Numbered from the stretch's first letter, positions 46,114-57,337 are shown. The stretch is DNA of 64,000 bases from Euryodendron excelsum (GCA_033060915.1 CM065381.1:634501-698500), one strand, 5' to 3'. Numbers and translations: made by a program. Notes: generated from the letters alone by a model not told the origin.

Positions 46114-46228
46114 TCAATCGTCGTCCATGTCATCATCATCCTCATCATCATCTCGCTGCTGTCTCAACGCAGACATATGCCCTGAACTAAGGAAATGAAC
46201 CTGCCCTGAACATATTACGCGATCTGCA
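46114..46228 (-). pseudogene. Possible acidic C-terminal scrap of a third Athila ORF
   Basis: One minus-strand frame reads about 37 codons ending SALRQQRDDDEDDDDMDDD and a TGA at 46116-46114. A strongly acidic tail directly before a stop is protein-like, and the place fits the lost env-like/third ORF of Athila elements. No upstream frame connects to it. The assignment is weak; it could also be a chance GAT repeat. Confidence 0.35.
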
Positions 46229-46256
46229 GTTTTTTTTTTTTAAAAAACCCCCAGGC

Positions 46257-46600
46257 TGTCCGGACATGCGTCCCAACATGGCGCGTTGCTTCCCTCCTTT
46301 TTTTGTTGTTGAGTGCCGCATGAATCAAAGGCTGTCCGGACACAAGTCCTTGATAGCAAAGCTGTCTGAACATGTGTTTGGACAGCTACGCACATTTTTT
46401 TTCTGGTTTTTAAATCAAAAGACAGCAACAATGCTACTGTATTCTATGGAGTGACAGCAAAGCTATCCGAACATGTGTCGGGACAGCTGCAAAAATGCTC
46501 CCTCTTCTTTTTTTTTTTTTTTGAATCAAATACAGCAACATTGCACTTGTACACTATCCTGACAGCAAAGCTGTCCGAACACCTGTTTGGACAGCCGCAA
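46257..46600. repeat. Internal copies of the LTR quasi-palindrome
   Basis: Strings like GCTGTCCGGACA, GCTATCCGAACATGTGTC and GCTGTCCGAACACCTGTTTG recur between T-rich tracts, resembling the LTR U3 repeats but with GCTGTCC in place of GGTGTCC. Confidence 0.75.
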
Positions 46601-46715
46601 CATTTCACCAAGCAATTTTTTTTTTATAAAAACCTTACCTATAAAATAAAAATTAACAAACAAAAGAAAAAAAAATAAAAATAACTAAAACAAGACTACG
46701 AAATTGAGCATAATA

Positions 46716-46720
46716 AAAAA

Positions 46721-46751
<31 letters not shown>

Positions 46752-46760
46752 AATAAAATA
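46716..46760. repeat. (TAAA)n microsatellite
   Basis: A run of AAATAAATAAAT units, about ten in number, flanked by other A-rich sequence. Confidence 0.9.
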
Positions 46761-46817
46761 AAACTAGACTCCTAAAAAAAAATAAATAAATAAAAACTTG
46801 AACCCTGCACAAGGCAC

Positions 46818-46835
46818 ACACACCCCCCAACTTGA
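46818..46835 (-). promoter_or_regulatory. Second PPT-like tract
   Basis: CAAGTTGGGGGGTGTGTG on the minus strand repeats the 12-base core of the true PPT at 44170-44182. It lies about 100 bp beyond the pol stop in element sense and could be an internal plus-strand primer. Confidence 0.5.
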
Positions 46836-46935
46836 AACGGGCATTGTCCTCAATGCAAGAATTAAAGCTCGACACAACCTAAGAGTCCTAAATGAACACA
46901 ACTACCTAATGTACAAATACGCGAAAGGCGAGAAA

Positions 46936-49900
46936 CTAGTCAAACGGTGGAGGATCCTGGAGGTCCAAGCTTTCCACGTCGGCCACAGAATGTTCCAGAT
47001 ACAGTTTGAGCCGATGACCGTTAACTTTAAATTCGGTGCCCGTAGCAGGCGTGACAACAGTGATGGCCCCATGGGGAGAAATGTCCCGCACGATAAGAGG
47101 GCCAGTCCACTTGCTGCGGAGTTTACCCGGAAAAAGGTGCAACCGAGTATTATATAACAAAACCTTCTGACCAACATGAAAGGTTTTTCGATGAATGTGT
47201 CGGTCATGCAAAAGTTTCATCTTAGCTTTGGCAATACGTGCATTCTCAAATGCATCATTTCGCAATTCCTCCAACTTCGACAACTGGAGTTTCCTAAGCT
47301 TTCCGGTATTATCCATGTTTGCGTTGAATTGTCTAATAGCCCAGTATGCCTTGTGTTCGACCTCAACAGGGAGATGACAAGGTTTGCCATAGATAAGTCG
47401 ATAAGGAGACATTCCTAATTGCGTCTTGTACGCAGTTCTATATGCCCAAAGCGTGTCAACCAATCTTAAAGACCAGTCCTTACGCGCGAGATTCATAGTC
47501 TTTTCTAGAATTTGTTTGATCTCCCTATTGGCTAATTCAACCTGACCGCTAGTTTGTGGATGATACGGAGTACCAACTTTGTGCAAAACCTCATATTTAC
47601 GCATCAAAACCCCAATGGGTTTGTTACAAAAATGTTTGCCACCATCACTAATGACAGCGCGGGGCATACCAAACCGAGAGAATATATTCTTTTTGAGAAA
47701 TTTGAGCACTACCGGGTGGTCATTGGTACGGGAGGCAACAGCCTCGACCCATTTGGAAACATAATCGATTCCCACAAGGATATATAAGTTGCCAAAAGAA
47801 CTTGGGAAGGGACCCATGAAGTCAATGCCCTAACAGTCGAAGATTTCTAACATAATGATAGGGGTTAAAGGCATCATGTTTCTCCTAGTTAAGCTCCCTA
47901 GGCGCTGACATCGATCGCATGAAGTGCAAAACAGATGGACGTCCCGGAACATAGTTGGCCAATAGAAGCCGCATTGTAAGATTTTGGCCGTGGTCTTTTT
48001 AGCAGAGAAATGGCCCCCACAAGCCTCAGAGTGGCAGAATGCCATGATAAACTGGAATTCATCATCGCGAACACACCGACGGATAACCTGATCAGGGTAG
48101 TATTTAAACACATATGGCGCATCCCAAAAGAAAACTCTAACATTCCTCAAGAATTTCTGCCTATCAAGGCGAGACCAATGGGGAGGAATCTTACCAGTAG
48201 CCAAGTAGTTGGCTATGTCGGCGTACCATGGTGTGATGGGGGTAGAGGTGATAGCATTCACCTGGAAAAGCTGCTCATCAGGAAAAGTTTCATTAATGGG
48301 GGTGGGATCAGTGAGGTGATGCTCAACAGGGATCCTAGACAAATGATTGGCTACCACATTTTCTACTCTTTTCTTATCACGTATTTCTATGTTAAACTCT
48401 TGGAGTAGAAGGATCCATCGGATCAAACGAGGTTTGGCATCCTGCTTAGTGAGCAGGTACTTTAGCGCAACATGATCTGCATAGACAATCACTAGCGAGC
48501 CAATTAAGTAGGATCGGAACTTATCAAGGGCAAACATGACAGCTAGCAACTCTTTCTCAGTAGTCGTGTAGTTAACCTGAGCCTCATTCAAGGTTTTACT
48601 AGCATAGTAAATCACACGAGGCTTTTTATCTACTCGTTGCCCCAAAACAGCCCCTACAGCAAAATCACTCGAGTCACACATTAACTCAAAAGACAGTGAC
48701 CAATCCGGGGACTGCAAGATGGGGGCTGTTATTAATAGCCCCTTAAGCTTTTCGAAAGCTACTTGGCAAGCAGATGTCCATTTAAATGGAACATCATTAG
48801 ATAGTAATTGACACATGGAACGGGAAATATCACTAAAACCTTGAATAAATCGCAGGTAGAAACCGGCATGTCCAAGAAAAGAATGGATGTCCTTAACAGT
48901 GCAAGGAGATGGAAGTTTTTGAATGAGTTCAGTTTTTGCTCTATCAACTTCAATCCCCTTACTTGACACAATGTGACCTAAGACAATTCCTTGTGTCACC
49001 ATGAAGTGACACTTTTCCTAGTTAAGAACTAGATGGCTCTCAATACATCTCTCCAAAACTTTTTCCAGATTATTTAGACACTCGTGGTAGGTATCCCCAT
49101 AAACAGAGAAGTCATCCATGAAGACCTCAACGATGCGCTCAACCATATCATTGAATATGCTCATCATGCACCGTTGAAACGTCGCCGGTGCATTGCACAA
49201 ACCAAAGGGCATGCGCTTGTAAGCATATGTCCCAAAAGGACATGTGAAAGTGGTCTTGTCCTGGTCCTCTAATGCAATCTCAATTTGATTGTACCCAGAA
49301 TACCCATCAAGAAAGCAATAAAAAGCCCTACCCGTGACTCTCTCAAGGACTTGATCAAGAAAGGGGAGAGGGAAGTGGTCCTTGCTAGTGACAGCGTTCA
49401 GCCGTCGGTAGTCAATGCACATTCGCCAACCGGTTTGGACTCTGGTAGGCACTAACTCATTCTTGTCATTCTGAACTACAGTGATTCCAGATTTCTTGGG
49501 AACCACTTGTGTTGGACTCACCCACCTAGAATCGGCGATAGGGTAAATGATACCCGCATCGAGAAGTTTTAAGACCTCTCCTCGCACAACATCTTTCATA
49601 ACGGGGTTTAACCGTCGTTGCATCTGTCTCACAGGCTTAGCCTCTCCCTCTAGATAAATTCTATGCGTGCAGACAAGAGGACTAATACCATGCAAATCAG
49701 CGATGGTCCAACCTATTGCTTTTCTGTGTCTTTTTAACACCACTATTAAACTCTCCTCTTGGCCTACAGTAAGGCTAGATGATATCACCATCGGATATGA
49801 CTCTCCCTCTCCTAAGAATATGTACTTTAAAGAGGAAGGGAGAGGTTTTCTCTTAGGAATTGGAGCCTTGAGCTCCGAAGGTTCAGGTTTGGTAAGGTTC

Positions 49901-52446
49901 AGTGATAAAGGCTCAAAAGTTGGGGTCCATTGACCCACGGACATGACTGGCATAAGCTCAAGACTCACCGTGTCCTCAATCAATAACACCTCCCTAGTTT
50001 CTATGGTATCTAAGCCCTCACTTAAAACTAGAGCACGCTCTAATGGGTCAGTGAGAAATTCCTTCTCAACATACTCTTGCACAAGAGTGTCAATAAAACT
50101 AACTTCCCGGATATCCTCGCACTCATTCGGTTGTTTACCCACATTAAAAATATTCATATCCACAGTCATATTTACAAAGGATAATTTCATGGCCCCGTTC
50201 CTACAATTAATAACAGCATTAGATGTAGCAAGGAAGGGCCGCCCTAAGATGACTGGAATTTGAGCTTGAGTGTTGGAGCTCACAACCGGGTGTGTGTCGA
50301 GGACTATAAAGTCTACAGGAAAGTAGAATTTATCAATTTGGATTAACACATCCTCCAACATACCTCTAGGGACCTTAACTGACCTATCAGCTAACTGGAG
50401 AGTAACCCGAGTGGGGTGTAACTCGCCTAACCCTAATTGCTGATAAACAGAATAGGGGAGTAAGTTCACGCTAGCTCCCAAGTCAAGCAGTGCCTGGTCT
50501 ATCTTATGATTCCCTATAATGCAAGAAATTGTAGGACAACCAGGGTCCTTGTATTTTGGTGGAGTCTTAAATTGCAAGATAGCACTTGCCTGTGCGGCCA
50601 TAAAGACATTCTCTTTAACATGCAATCTCCTCTTGACAGTACACAAATCCTTTAAAAACTTAGCATATGAGGGAATTTGTTTGATTACATCAAGAATAGG
50701 AATGTTTATCTTGACCTGCTTAAACATCTCATAAATTTCAGAGTTGAGAAGTTCATGCTTAGGCTTGGTCAAATGATGAGGGAATGGCGCATGCCCTAAA
50801 ACTTCCAGTTCACTCACTTTAGGTGCCTCTACCTTATCACTTTCCTCTTTCTTGCTTGTCCCCACTCTTAGTTGTTCTACTTCATCCTCTATAGTTGGTT
50901 CAGGCCCCTTAGAAGATGTGACCTTAGACCTAAGGGTTGTAGGTTCTACAGGGTGCTCTAAAACTCTCCCACTCCTAAGAGTGGTGACGATCTGAACTTG
51001 CTCATGAGACGAGGTAGGATCAACAACTCCCTCACTCATGTGTGCCTGCCGAATAGGGTTAGGTTGGGGTTGAGCCGGGAAACGTCCCTTTTCTGAAACA
51101 GTCAAAGTTTGAGTCAATAGAGTCAACTGACTCTTTATGTCATCTAGAGTACGACTTTGTTGCTCCAAAGTCTTATTAACCCTCACATTCACCCCACCTT
51201 GTGTGTGCATAAACTGCTGCCAGGTGTCCTCCATAGACCTTTTATGAGGCACTTGATATGAGGTGGAGGCTTGTGTGGGTGTTGTATAAGTTGTAGATGG
51301 CCCTTGGTATGGTACGGATGACGCATGATATGGTTGTGGGGCGGTGTTGCCACTACCCCCCCAACTGAGGTTTGGGTGATTGCGCCACCCAGGGTTATAC
51401 GTTCCAGAGTAAGGGTTCCCTTGTCCCCCTTGATTAGGGTTTGGCTTCTTGTATTGGTCAATTGCATTAGCTTCACCGTGCAAAATGTCCCGAAAAGCAG
51501 GGATCGTGGGGCATTCACTGGTCATATGGGAAGTGTTATCACACACACTACAGGGCTGTGAAGCAGGTGGATCAACAGAGACGCTTTGCACTTGCTTAAG
51601 TGTTAGTGCCTCTATTTGTTTGGTTAGAGTGTTATCAAATGCACTGAGCTTGGCATTAACATCATCCACTGGACTCAAAGTAAACTTCCCACTAACTCTT
51701 TCAGTAGGTTGGGACTCAATGTTTCTAGTCCCTGTAGTGGCCCAATCCCTGGTAGTATCAACTAAATAATCAAAATACCCAAAAGCTTCATTAGGAGATT
51801 TGTCATAAAAGTCTCCAGCACACATAGTCTCCACCAGCCGCTTAAGTTGCGGTGTAAAAGATGAATAGAAAGTATTGATCACTCGGTAAGATTCAAAACC
51901 ATGGTGGGGGCAAGAATTCAGCAATGTCTTATAACGCTCCCAACAGTGAAAGAAAGTCTCCCCCTCGTACGGAGCAAACTGAGAGATGTTGCGACGAATC
52001 GCTTCAGTACGGTGTTCAGGAAAGAATTTACGCAAAAACTCAGCTTGAAGCTGGTTCCAAGTAGTGATAGACACAGGCCTTAAGGAGTTTAGCCACATCT
52101 TGGCATTATCCTTCAGAGAAAATGGGAAGAGCTTGAGGTGGAACACCTCAGCAGGACAACTGTTATCATGATACATGAGGCAGACTTCCCCGAAGTCTTG
52201 GATATGGCGGTACGGATTCTCCGACTTTAACCCGTGAAAATGCTGCAAGAGTTGGAACATACCTGGTTTAAAGTTCATGGTTTGTTGGTGAGCTGGTAAG
52301 ACAATACATGAGGGAGGACTCTGTCTAACAAGGTTCATGTAATCTCGGAGAGACCGAGGAGGAGGTGCCGGAGCATCTCCGACAATCTGAGTGTTAACAT
52401 TCCCATTGCCATCATTACCAGCTACGACAATTGGTGGGTCAGCCAT
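46936..52446 (-). pseudogene. Athila gag-pol polyprotein (one frame, two stops)
   Basis: This encodes the particle and replication proteins of the retrotransposon. All segments are in one frame of about 1836 codons. I chose the ATG at 52446 (MADPP) because the frame upstream is not protein-like. Rough positions: gag core with FRKFFPEHR-like motif (residues 60-240), CCHC zinc knuckle CSVCDNTSHMTSEC (299-312), aspartic protease DLGAS (655-659) with ILGRPFLAT, reverse transcriptase with FMDD (1109-1112), RNase H, integrase with an HHCC zinc site, catalytic Asp in GIDYVSKW and VISDGG and Glu in [10 protein letters not shown], and a C-terminal chromodomain-free tail. TAG codons replace expected Trp at 49018-49020 (end of RT) and 47830-47832 (before the integrase core). 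The last RNase H acidic residue appears as Asn (VVANHLSR instead of ADHLSR). All three changes are G-to-A on the coding strand. No frameshift was seen. Confidence 0.93.
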
Positions 52447-52978
52447 GGTATCTACTGGGTTGGGGTCTATAGAAGTTAGTCTACCTGTTGTATCCCGGAC
52501 CCAACCAAGCATGCAATGCACAAATAAGGTAGGCAATCCGTGCCTCAACAAACAAATCACAATCCTCAACCACCAATTTCCAACCTACCTCCAACCTCCA
52601 CAGAAATATGCCACCAATTTAGACTCAGTGTCCAGCCAACCTCCAATCTCCACAGGATTTTTACCACCAATTTGCAATTAGCACCAATCCTAAATCTCCA
52701 CTAAACACCTACCCCCTCTAAATAAATCAAAGAAATAAAAACCTAGAAAACTAAAAACAATCAATCCTAGCAAAAAGACTAAATATGCTTGCACATAAAA
52801 GGGATGGAACGAAGTTACCACGTGAAGCGTGAGATCCCTTCGTTGTTATAGAAGAATGGCGAGGCTATTTCCTTCTGTTTTTGCTTTTGCAATTTGCGGT
52901 TGCGTTTATTTTTATTTGCTTTGGCTTTTGCAAATTAGCGCGCCCAAAGTTCACTTCCTATACGCCAAAGCTGTGCTT
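52447..52978 (-). other. Athila 5' leader
   Basis: About 530 bp between the PBS and the chosen gag ATG. It includes short repeats of CAACCTCCA/CCACCAATTT (plus strand, about 52565-52690). No separate gene seen. Confidence 0.6.
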
Positions 52979-52995
52979 CCTCGGCAACGGCGCCA
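52979..52995 (-). promoter_or_regulatory. Primer-binding site (tRNA-Asp type)
   Basis: Minus strand TGGCGCCGTTGCCGAGG, five bases inside the 5' LTR end. From memory it matches the 3' end of plant tRNA-Asp(GUC), which ends CCCGGCAACGGCGCCA, with one mismatch. This primer is usual for Athila elements. Confidence 0.8.
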
Positions 52996-53000
52996 AAAAT

Positions 53001-54242
53001 TGATCGCTTCCAGAAAGTGCGATATGATCCGCAATTGCACGGCCGCGATGTAGTAATACTCGGAGGAGTCCGAGATCGATCCACAGGGAAGACGGTTGGT
53101 GTCCAAAGGAAACTCCCTTTAAACAAACAAAAACTCAAAGAATAACCTCAAAAATAAGAAATAAAAATGTTTTGGTTTGAAGAGATTGTTTATCTAAGGA
53201 TCAAATAAAAATAAGGGTTTCACTAAGTAGAAGAAGATCTTGGCTAAGAACGATTCAATTGCCCGGTAGAATGATAATTTCCCAAGGTATTTATTTGTAA
53301 CTCAATTCAACAACAACAACTTATGTCATTGAATCGGAAGATTTCGCGGTTAAAATCAATTTAGAATCTATCTCAACTTTATTCAGTATTTTTAGAAAAT
53401 AGATTCGAAGTGTTCATATCAGGGATCTAAGCAACACCCATACGAGATCAACGTCGCGCATGAATACTCAAAGATTTGATCATAAACCCTTGATTTCGAA
53501 GAGAAAGGAATGAAGAAGAGAAAGATTCAATGTTTAAAAGATGAAACAACAAAGCCCATTGAAATACCTTGTTAAACAATCAATTTTCGAACAATCTTCA
53601 CGTTCCTTGCCAAGAAAGATGATTAGCTACTCATGAACATAATGAAATCTAAGACTTGTATTGAAAGCAATGGAATCAAAGACAAGAATATTATTAATCT
53701 AATGAAAGAAGACAATATGAAAGCTCTCTAATATTCTCTCTAACTCTAAAAATGACGTCTAAAACTCAGCCCCCCGAATTAGGGTTTTTAAGGAAGTATT
53801 TATAGGTTTAAAGTTATACAAAAAATTGGATCTCCGTAGGGTGTCCAGACATGTGTCCAGACACTGTATCAATTCACAGGGTGTCCGGACTCTCTGTTCA
53901 AGGTTCCGAATAAGTTGTAGAAGTTGTGCAGGGTATCCGGACACATGTTCGGACACTGTCACATTCCCAAATGTGTCCGGACACGTGTCCGGACATGATT
54001 GCATCACTCGGGGTGTCCAGACATGTGTCCGAACATCCTTGTCAAGTTTTGGCCAATTTTGCTCCTTTGTCCCGATTTCTCTTCCGAATGCTCCCAAACA
54101 CTCCCGGATGCTCCAATTCACTCCAAAACCCTACAAAACATCCAAATAAACTTTATTAGACTAAAAACATAAATATAACATTATTCTAAGGTTAACAAAG
54201 TACAAATTGAAGCGAATGAATTACACTTTAATAGTGTACTCA
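53001..54242 (-). repeat. 5' LTR of Athila element
   Basis: 1242 bp, from TGATCGCTTC (plus strand) to GTGTACTCA, followed by TSD CTCAT. It is nearly identical to the 3' LTR except for scattered transitions and loss of about 53 bp between two GTGTCCGGA repeats near 53970. TATA at 53797-53804 (minus strand); quasi-palindromes at about 53840-54030. Confidence 0.93.
53797..53804 (-). promoter_or_regulatory. TATA box in Athila 5' LTR
   Basis: TATAAATA on the minus strand, expected to drive the genomic transcript of the element. Confidence 0.75.
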
Positions 54243-54247
54243 CTCAT

Positions 54248-55273
54248 AACACATCTCTTGACTTACATGGTTTAGATGGGTGTGGGAGACATAACACTAA
54301 TTAGAGGGAGTATGATATACAGTACATACAGCGGTGGCAACGGCGTCGTGATCATATTGTAGTTAGGGTTCCTACTGCTGGAGACATGCGATATGACAAT
54401 CCATCCATGAAGTGGTATCACTGTATCACACACCCACTAGTGGGCAATCCAGCTCACCCCCCGGATCGAGACTACTGGAGGTCGGGTCTAAGGTAGAGAT
54501 TGCGGTTAGTAGTCTTTTACGTAATATGGTTTTTAAAAGCAAATATGAATTGGTAAAGGGACATAAAAATTATGCTTCATTTTGTAGACTCGTCTTTTCA
54601 TGACCGTGCATCATCTTATAGATCATGCTATATATGGGTTTGGGACTGATCCGGCAGTGGAGGACATTTATAGGGCGTGTGACTTGTGTACCATGTCACT
54701 AGAGATATTACATGAGTAGCAGCGCATTTCGCAGGCCCAGCACTCAGATGCCCAACCCTCAGTTTCGCAGGCACAACACTCAGTTGCCCAACCCTCAGTT
54801 TCGCAGGCACAACACTCAGTTGCCCAACCCTCAGTTTCGTAGGCCCAACACTCAGTTGCCTAGTCGGCCTCGATCCAGACACCTACATCGCATGTCATAC
54901 CAAGTATGCCAGTATATACATATCACAGTGACCCTCGATATGTACCTTTATCATCATATGCGACCAGTTGCAAGGTGAGACCTCGTCGCACAGCACCACG
55001 CCACGACGTTTCCCCTGTTTTTTATGACCAGCGATCTGGTTTATCGCCCATCGGAGATGATATGGGATTTCATGCACCTTTGGATCCATTATTAGCTGAA
55101 GGGTACCATATAGAGACACCTTTCATGGACACCCAGGGTCACGTTCCATCTACTGTGCCATCTGAGACTACACATCCCATTCCACTATCACAGGTAGATG
55201 GTGTCATGCTCGCTCCTAATCAAGCGTCATTAATGCTGTCTTAGAATGAACATGATCGCACAGGTCACCTACC
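54248..55273 (+). pseudogene. PMD gene, C-terminal part (exons after Athila insertion)
   Basis: The exon resumes directly after the TSD as NTSLDLHGLDGCGRHNTN, then a TAG where family members have Trp, then QYIQRWQRRRDHIVVRVPTA, KWYHCITHPLVGNPAHPP and a GT at 54493. A probable intron ends with AG at 54587. The next exon reads HHLIDHAIYGFGTDPAVEDIYRACDLCT, a Gln/Ser/Ala-rich repeat, and a long tail (VYTYHSDPRYVPLSSYAT and further). HGLDG followed by W..RRDHIV is characteristic of the PMD C-terminus. It is interrupted again at 55274. Confidence 0.78.
54730..54860 (+). repeat. 36-bp tandem repeat in PMD tail
   Basis: About three and a half units of 36 bp (12 codons) encoding QAQHSVAQPSVS in the PMD frame. 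The length is a multiple of three, so the repeat expanded without breaking the frame. One unit now has a stop (CAG to TAG). Confidence 0.85.
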
Positions 55274-57015
55274 TGTAAGCGAAACCTCAACATAATCCCA
55301 AAGAGAGAAATCTTATAGGAATACATAACATCATATTAAATAAATACAAACCAATTCATAGCTTGTTATCAAAGGATGTCCCTCTTTCGACACCCTTTAG
55401 GTTAGCTCCCACTCAGCTCAACCTTAGGTTAGCCCCCACTCGGCTAAACCTCCTCTATGCAATGCAAAGTGTGCACACAATGTATGAATTGTATGCAATT
55501 ATCACCTCATAATCAAACAATCACCACCAATATAGATAATAAGACATTCAAGTCTATATGAGAAAGAATATCTTTAATGCCCACCTGATACTTGTCTTAT
55601 ACACACCGTCGAGTCACTCTTTTGGTTGAACTGGAGTGTTTTGATACGCTTCTGAACCTACTAAACACCACCGTATCAAACTTGATGAAATAGATGTTAT
55701 AATTCATAACCAATGTATGACTATAGCTTATACACCTTAAACATGTAATTTAGAACACCAATAATGCATTAGAACTCAATAGGATGTTAAACCCTTCCCC
55801 AATGCAATGTAATGTCAACTTTAAACTATAATGTCTCATAAGTTACAAGGATTTGAAGTACCAAATTTATATCACTAGAAAGATATGTGAATCTACTTTT
55901 CGACACTTCAAACGGTGCATCAATCCGAATTTTTTAGAGAAAGTTATGGTCATTTCACTAAAGAGTGTCAAAGCTGTCAGAAATAGTTCGTTGGGGCGAG
56001 AAGGTAGTGAGACTTACTGGATAAGTTCACTGGGGTGAGAATGTAGCGAGACTTACTGGATAAATAAGTTCACTGGAGCGAGAAGATAGTGAGAAAGTAG
56101 CGAGACTTACTGGATAAGTTTGCTAGGGCGAGAAGCCAACGAGACCTTAGCGAGATCTGCTGGACATGGCTCGAAATGGCTTCCTAACCCAAGGTTTCTC
56201 CACTCCAATCCACCACAACACTTCACATAAGCTCACCAAAGACTCCAAAATGCAATGCCAAGCTAGAAGTAAGATTAAAGACAACCAATAACATGTTCAC
56301 CAAGATAAATCAAGGCTTTCACCATGAAAGCCCTCACCCCCTTTTCTCCTCTATCATTTCAATTCTCACATTTATGGCATGAATTGATATGTTAACATAT
56401 ACAATCAACAAATATGTAATGAAGCAAACATAAACATAATATCTCTCACCTTCAACAATGAAATCACAAGCTTTCCCTTCAAATTCCTCCTTTTCTCTTC
56501 TTTCCTCTTCTTTTTCTCTCTTTTCTTTCACTTTCTTTCTTGCCAAACAATTTTACTACACAAGCTCCTCTCTTCTGTCTCCTCCCCTTGTCTTGAAGAC
56601 AATGATAGATACAAAATATATCTATCATTCTACATGTCACATACACACACTTGCTAGCAACATTAGGGTTATGAAACACACACCTCTCACACATAAAGCA
56701 CACACCTATAGGTGTCTTAGGGTTAAACCTCCACCTAGCACCTCCTTGCTTTCTTAATCTACCTCTCATCCACATGATTAACATAATTAATCATACTTAT
56801 GAGAATTCATTATTATTAACATAAGCTAAGCATGAAGATTAATTAAAACTAATTAATCATGAATTAAGCTCACTAATCATGCTTAAAAACATGATAATCC
56901 CCCAAATGCAAGCCCTCATTAAACCCTACTAAACAAGCACCTTGATTAAAGATAATCATGCACCATAAACATGTTATTAAGTTAAACATGATGCTAATCA
57001 AGTTAGGGTTTTACA
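55274..57015 (-). mobile_element. TG...CA insertion in the PMD tail, probable solo LTR
   Basis: The PMD tail breaks at 55274 and resumes at 57016 in the matching frame. The inserted 1742 bp begins TGTAAGCGAAACC and ends GGTTTTACA; on the minus strand it starts TGTAAAACCCTAACTTGATT. TG/CA ends and no coding region suggest a solo LTR of another family. Flanks CTACC and GATGG do not match, so the TSD is absent or lost and the call is moderate. It contains repeated GTTCACTGGGGCGAGAA-like units near 55990-56130. Confidence 0.55.
55985..56160. repeat. Short GCGAGAAG...GCGAGAC repeats
   Basis: Three to four imperfect units of about 50 bp built on GCGAGACTTACTGGATAAGT and GGGCGAGAAG, inside the 55274-57015 insertion. 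Confidence 0.65.
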
Positions 57016-57240
57016 GATGGGTCATATCAGCTCACTCAGGTCAGCAGTAGACCTCCAATTGATCCAGTCGACGTAGTCCTTACCATTGACCCACATCAGC
57101 ATATACCTCTTGAGGGCATTTCACAGATCACCCAGGTAGAGCCATCTCAGTCGAAATTATGTAGTATCACACAGGTCTTTACCCATAAGTCGAGACCAGA
57201 TAGGAGGCCACCCCCATGGGGTACAGGTGGTCATGTATAG
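57016..57240 (+). pseudogene. PMD gene, final C-terminal segment
   Basis: The frame reads DGSYQLTQVSSRPPIDPVD, then ITQVFTHKSRPDRRPPPWG and TGGHV before a TAG at 57238-57240. The basic, proline-rich end fits remembered long PMD proteins and closes the gene whose earlier part ends at 55273. Confidence 0.7.
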
Positions 57241-57337
57241 TACTTGGGGGTATGGGGTTTGTATTAAGTACATTTTGAGAAAGTTGTCAAACATTTGTTG
57301 ATGTAATCAAATATTATGGTTATTTCTAGTATCCTGT
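57241..57337. other. PMD 3' flank
   Basis: AT-rich sequence after the PMD stop, ending CCTGT at the start of family A copy 8. Confidence 0.5.

Larger units (their letters stand above)
44183..46935 (-). other. Athila noncoding 3' region (no env-like ORF)
   Basis: About 2.75 kb between the pol stop and the PPT. Many Athila elements carry an env-like frame here, but no long frame remains. It holds a pyrimidine-rich stretch (about 44940-45060), a possible acidic C-terminal scrap (46114-46228), GTGTCCGGACA-type repeats (46257-46600), a (TAAA)n tract and a second PPT-like string at 46818-46835. Confidence 0.7.
38228..54242 (-). mobile_element. Athila-lineage Ty3/gypsy retrotransposon (nearly complete)
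   Basis: The element lies on the minus strand with a perfect TSD CTCAT (38223-38227 and 54243-54247) in a PMD exon. Order in element sense: 5' LTR 53001-54242, a 5-bp gap, tRNA-Asp-type PBS 52979-52995, leader, one gag-pol frame 52446-46936, a 2.7-kb noncoding 3' region, PPT at 44182-44170, and a 3' LTR 44169-38228 interrupted by family A copy 7. The FMDDFSVYG and DLGASVNLLP motifs and the PBS fit the Athila branch. The two LTRs differ by roughly 17 substitutions in about 1.24 kb by eye, plus one 53-bp indel, so the insertion is fairly recent. No env-like open frame remains. Confidence 0.92.

Noticed and set aside
44183..46935. An env-like gene in the Athila element
   Set aside because: No long frame in element sense. 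Only a 37-codon acidic scrap is visible.
47830..49018. Programmed stop-codon readthrough in Athila pol
   Set aside because: Both TAGs replace expected Trp inside conserved domains, and the following bases do not fit the known CAR-YYA readthrough context. Mutation is simpler.
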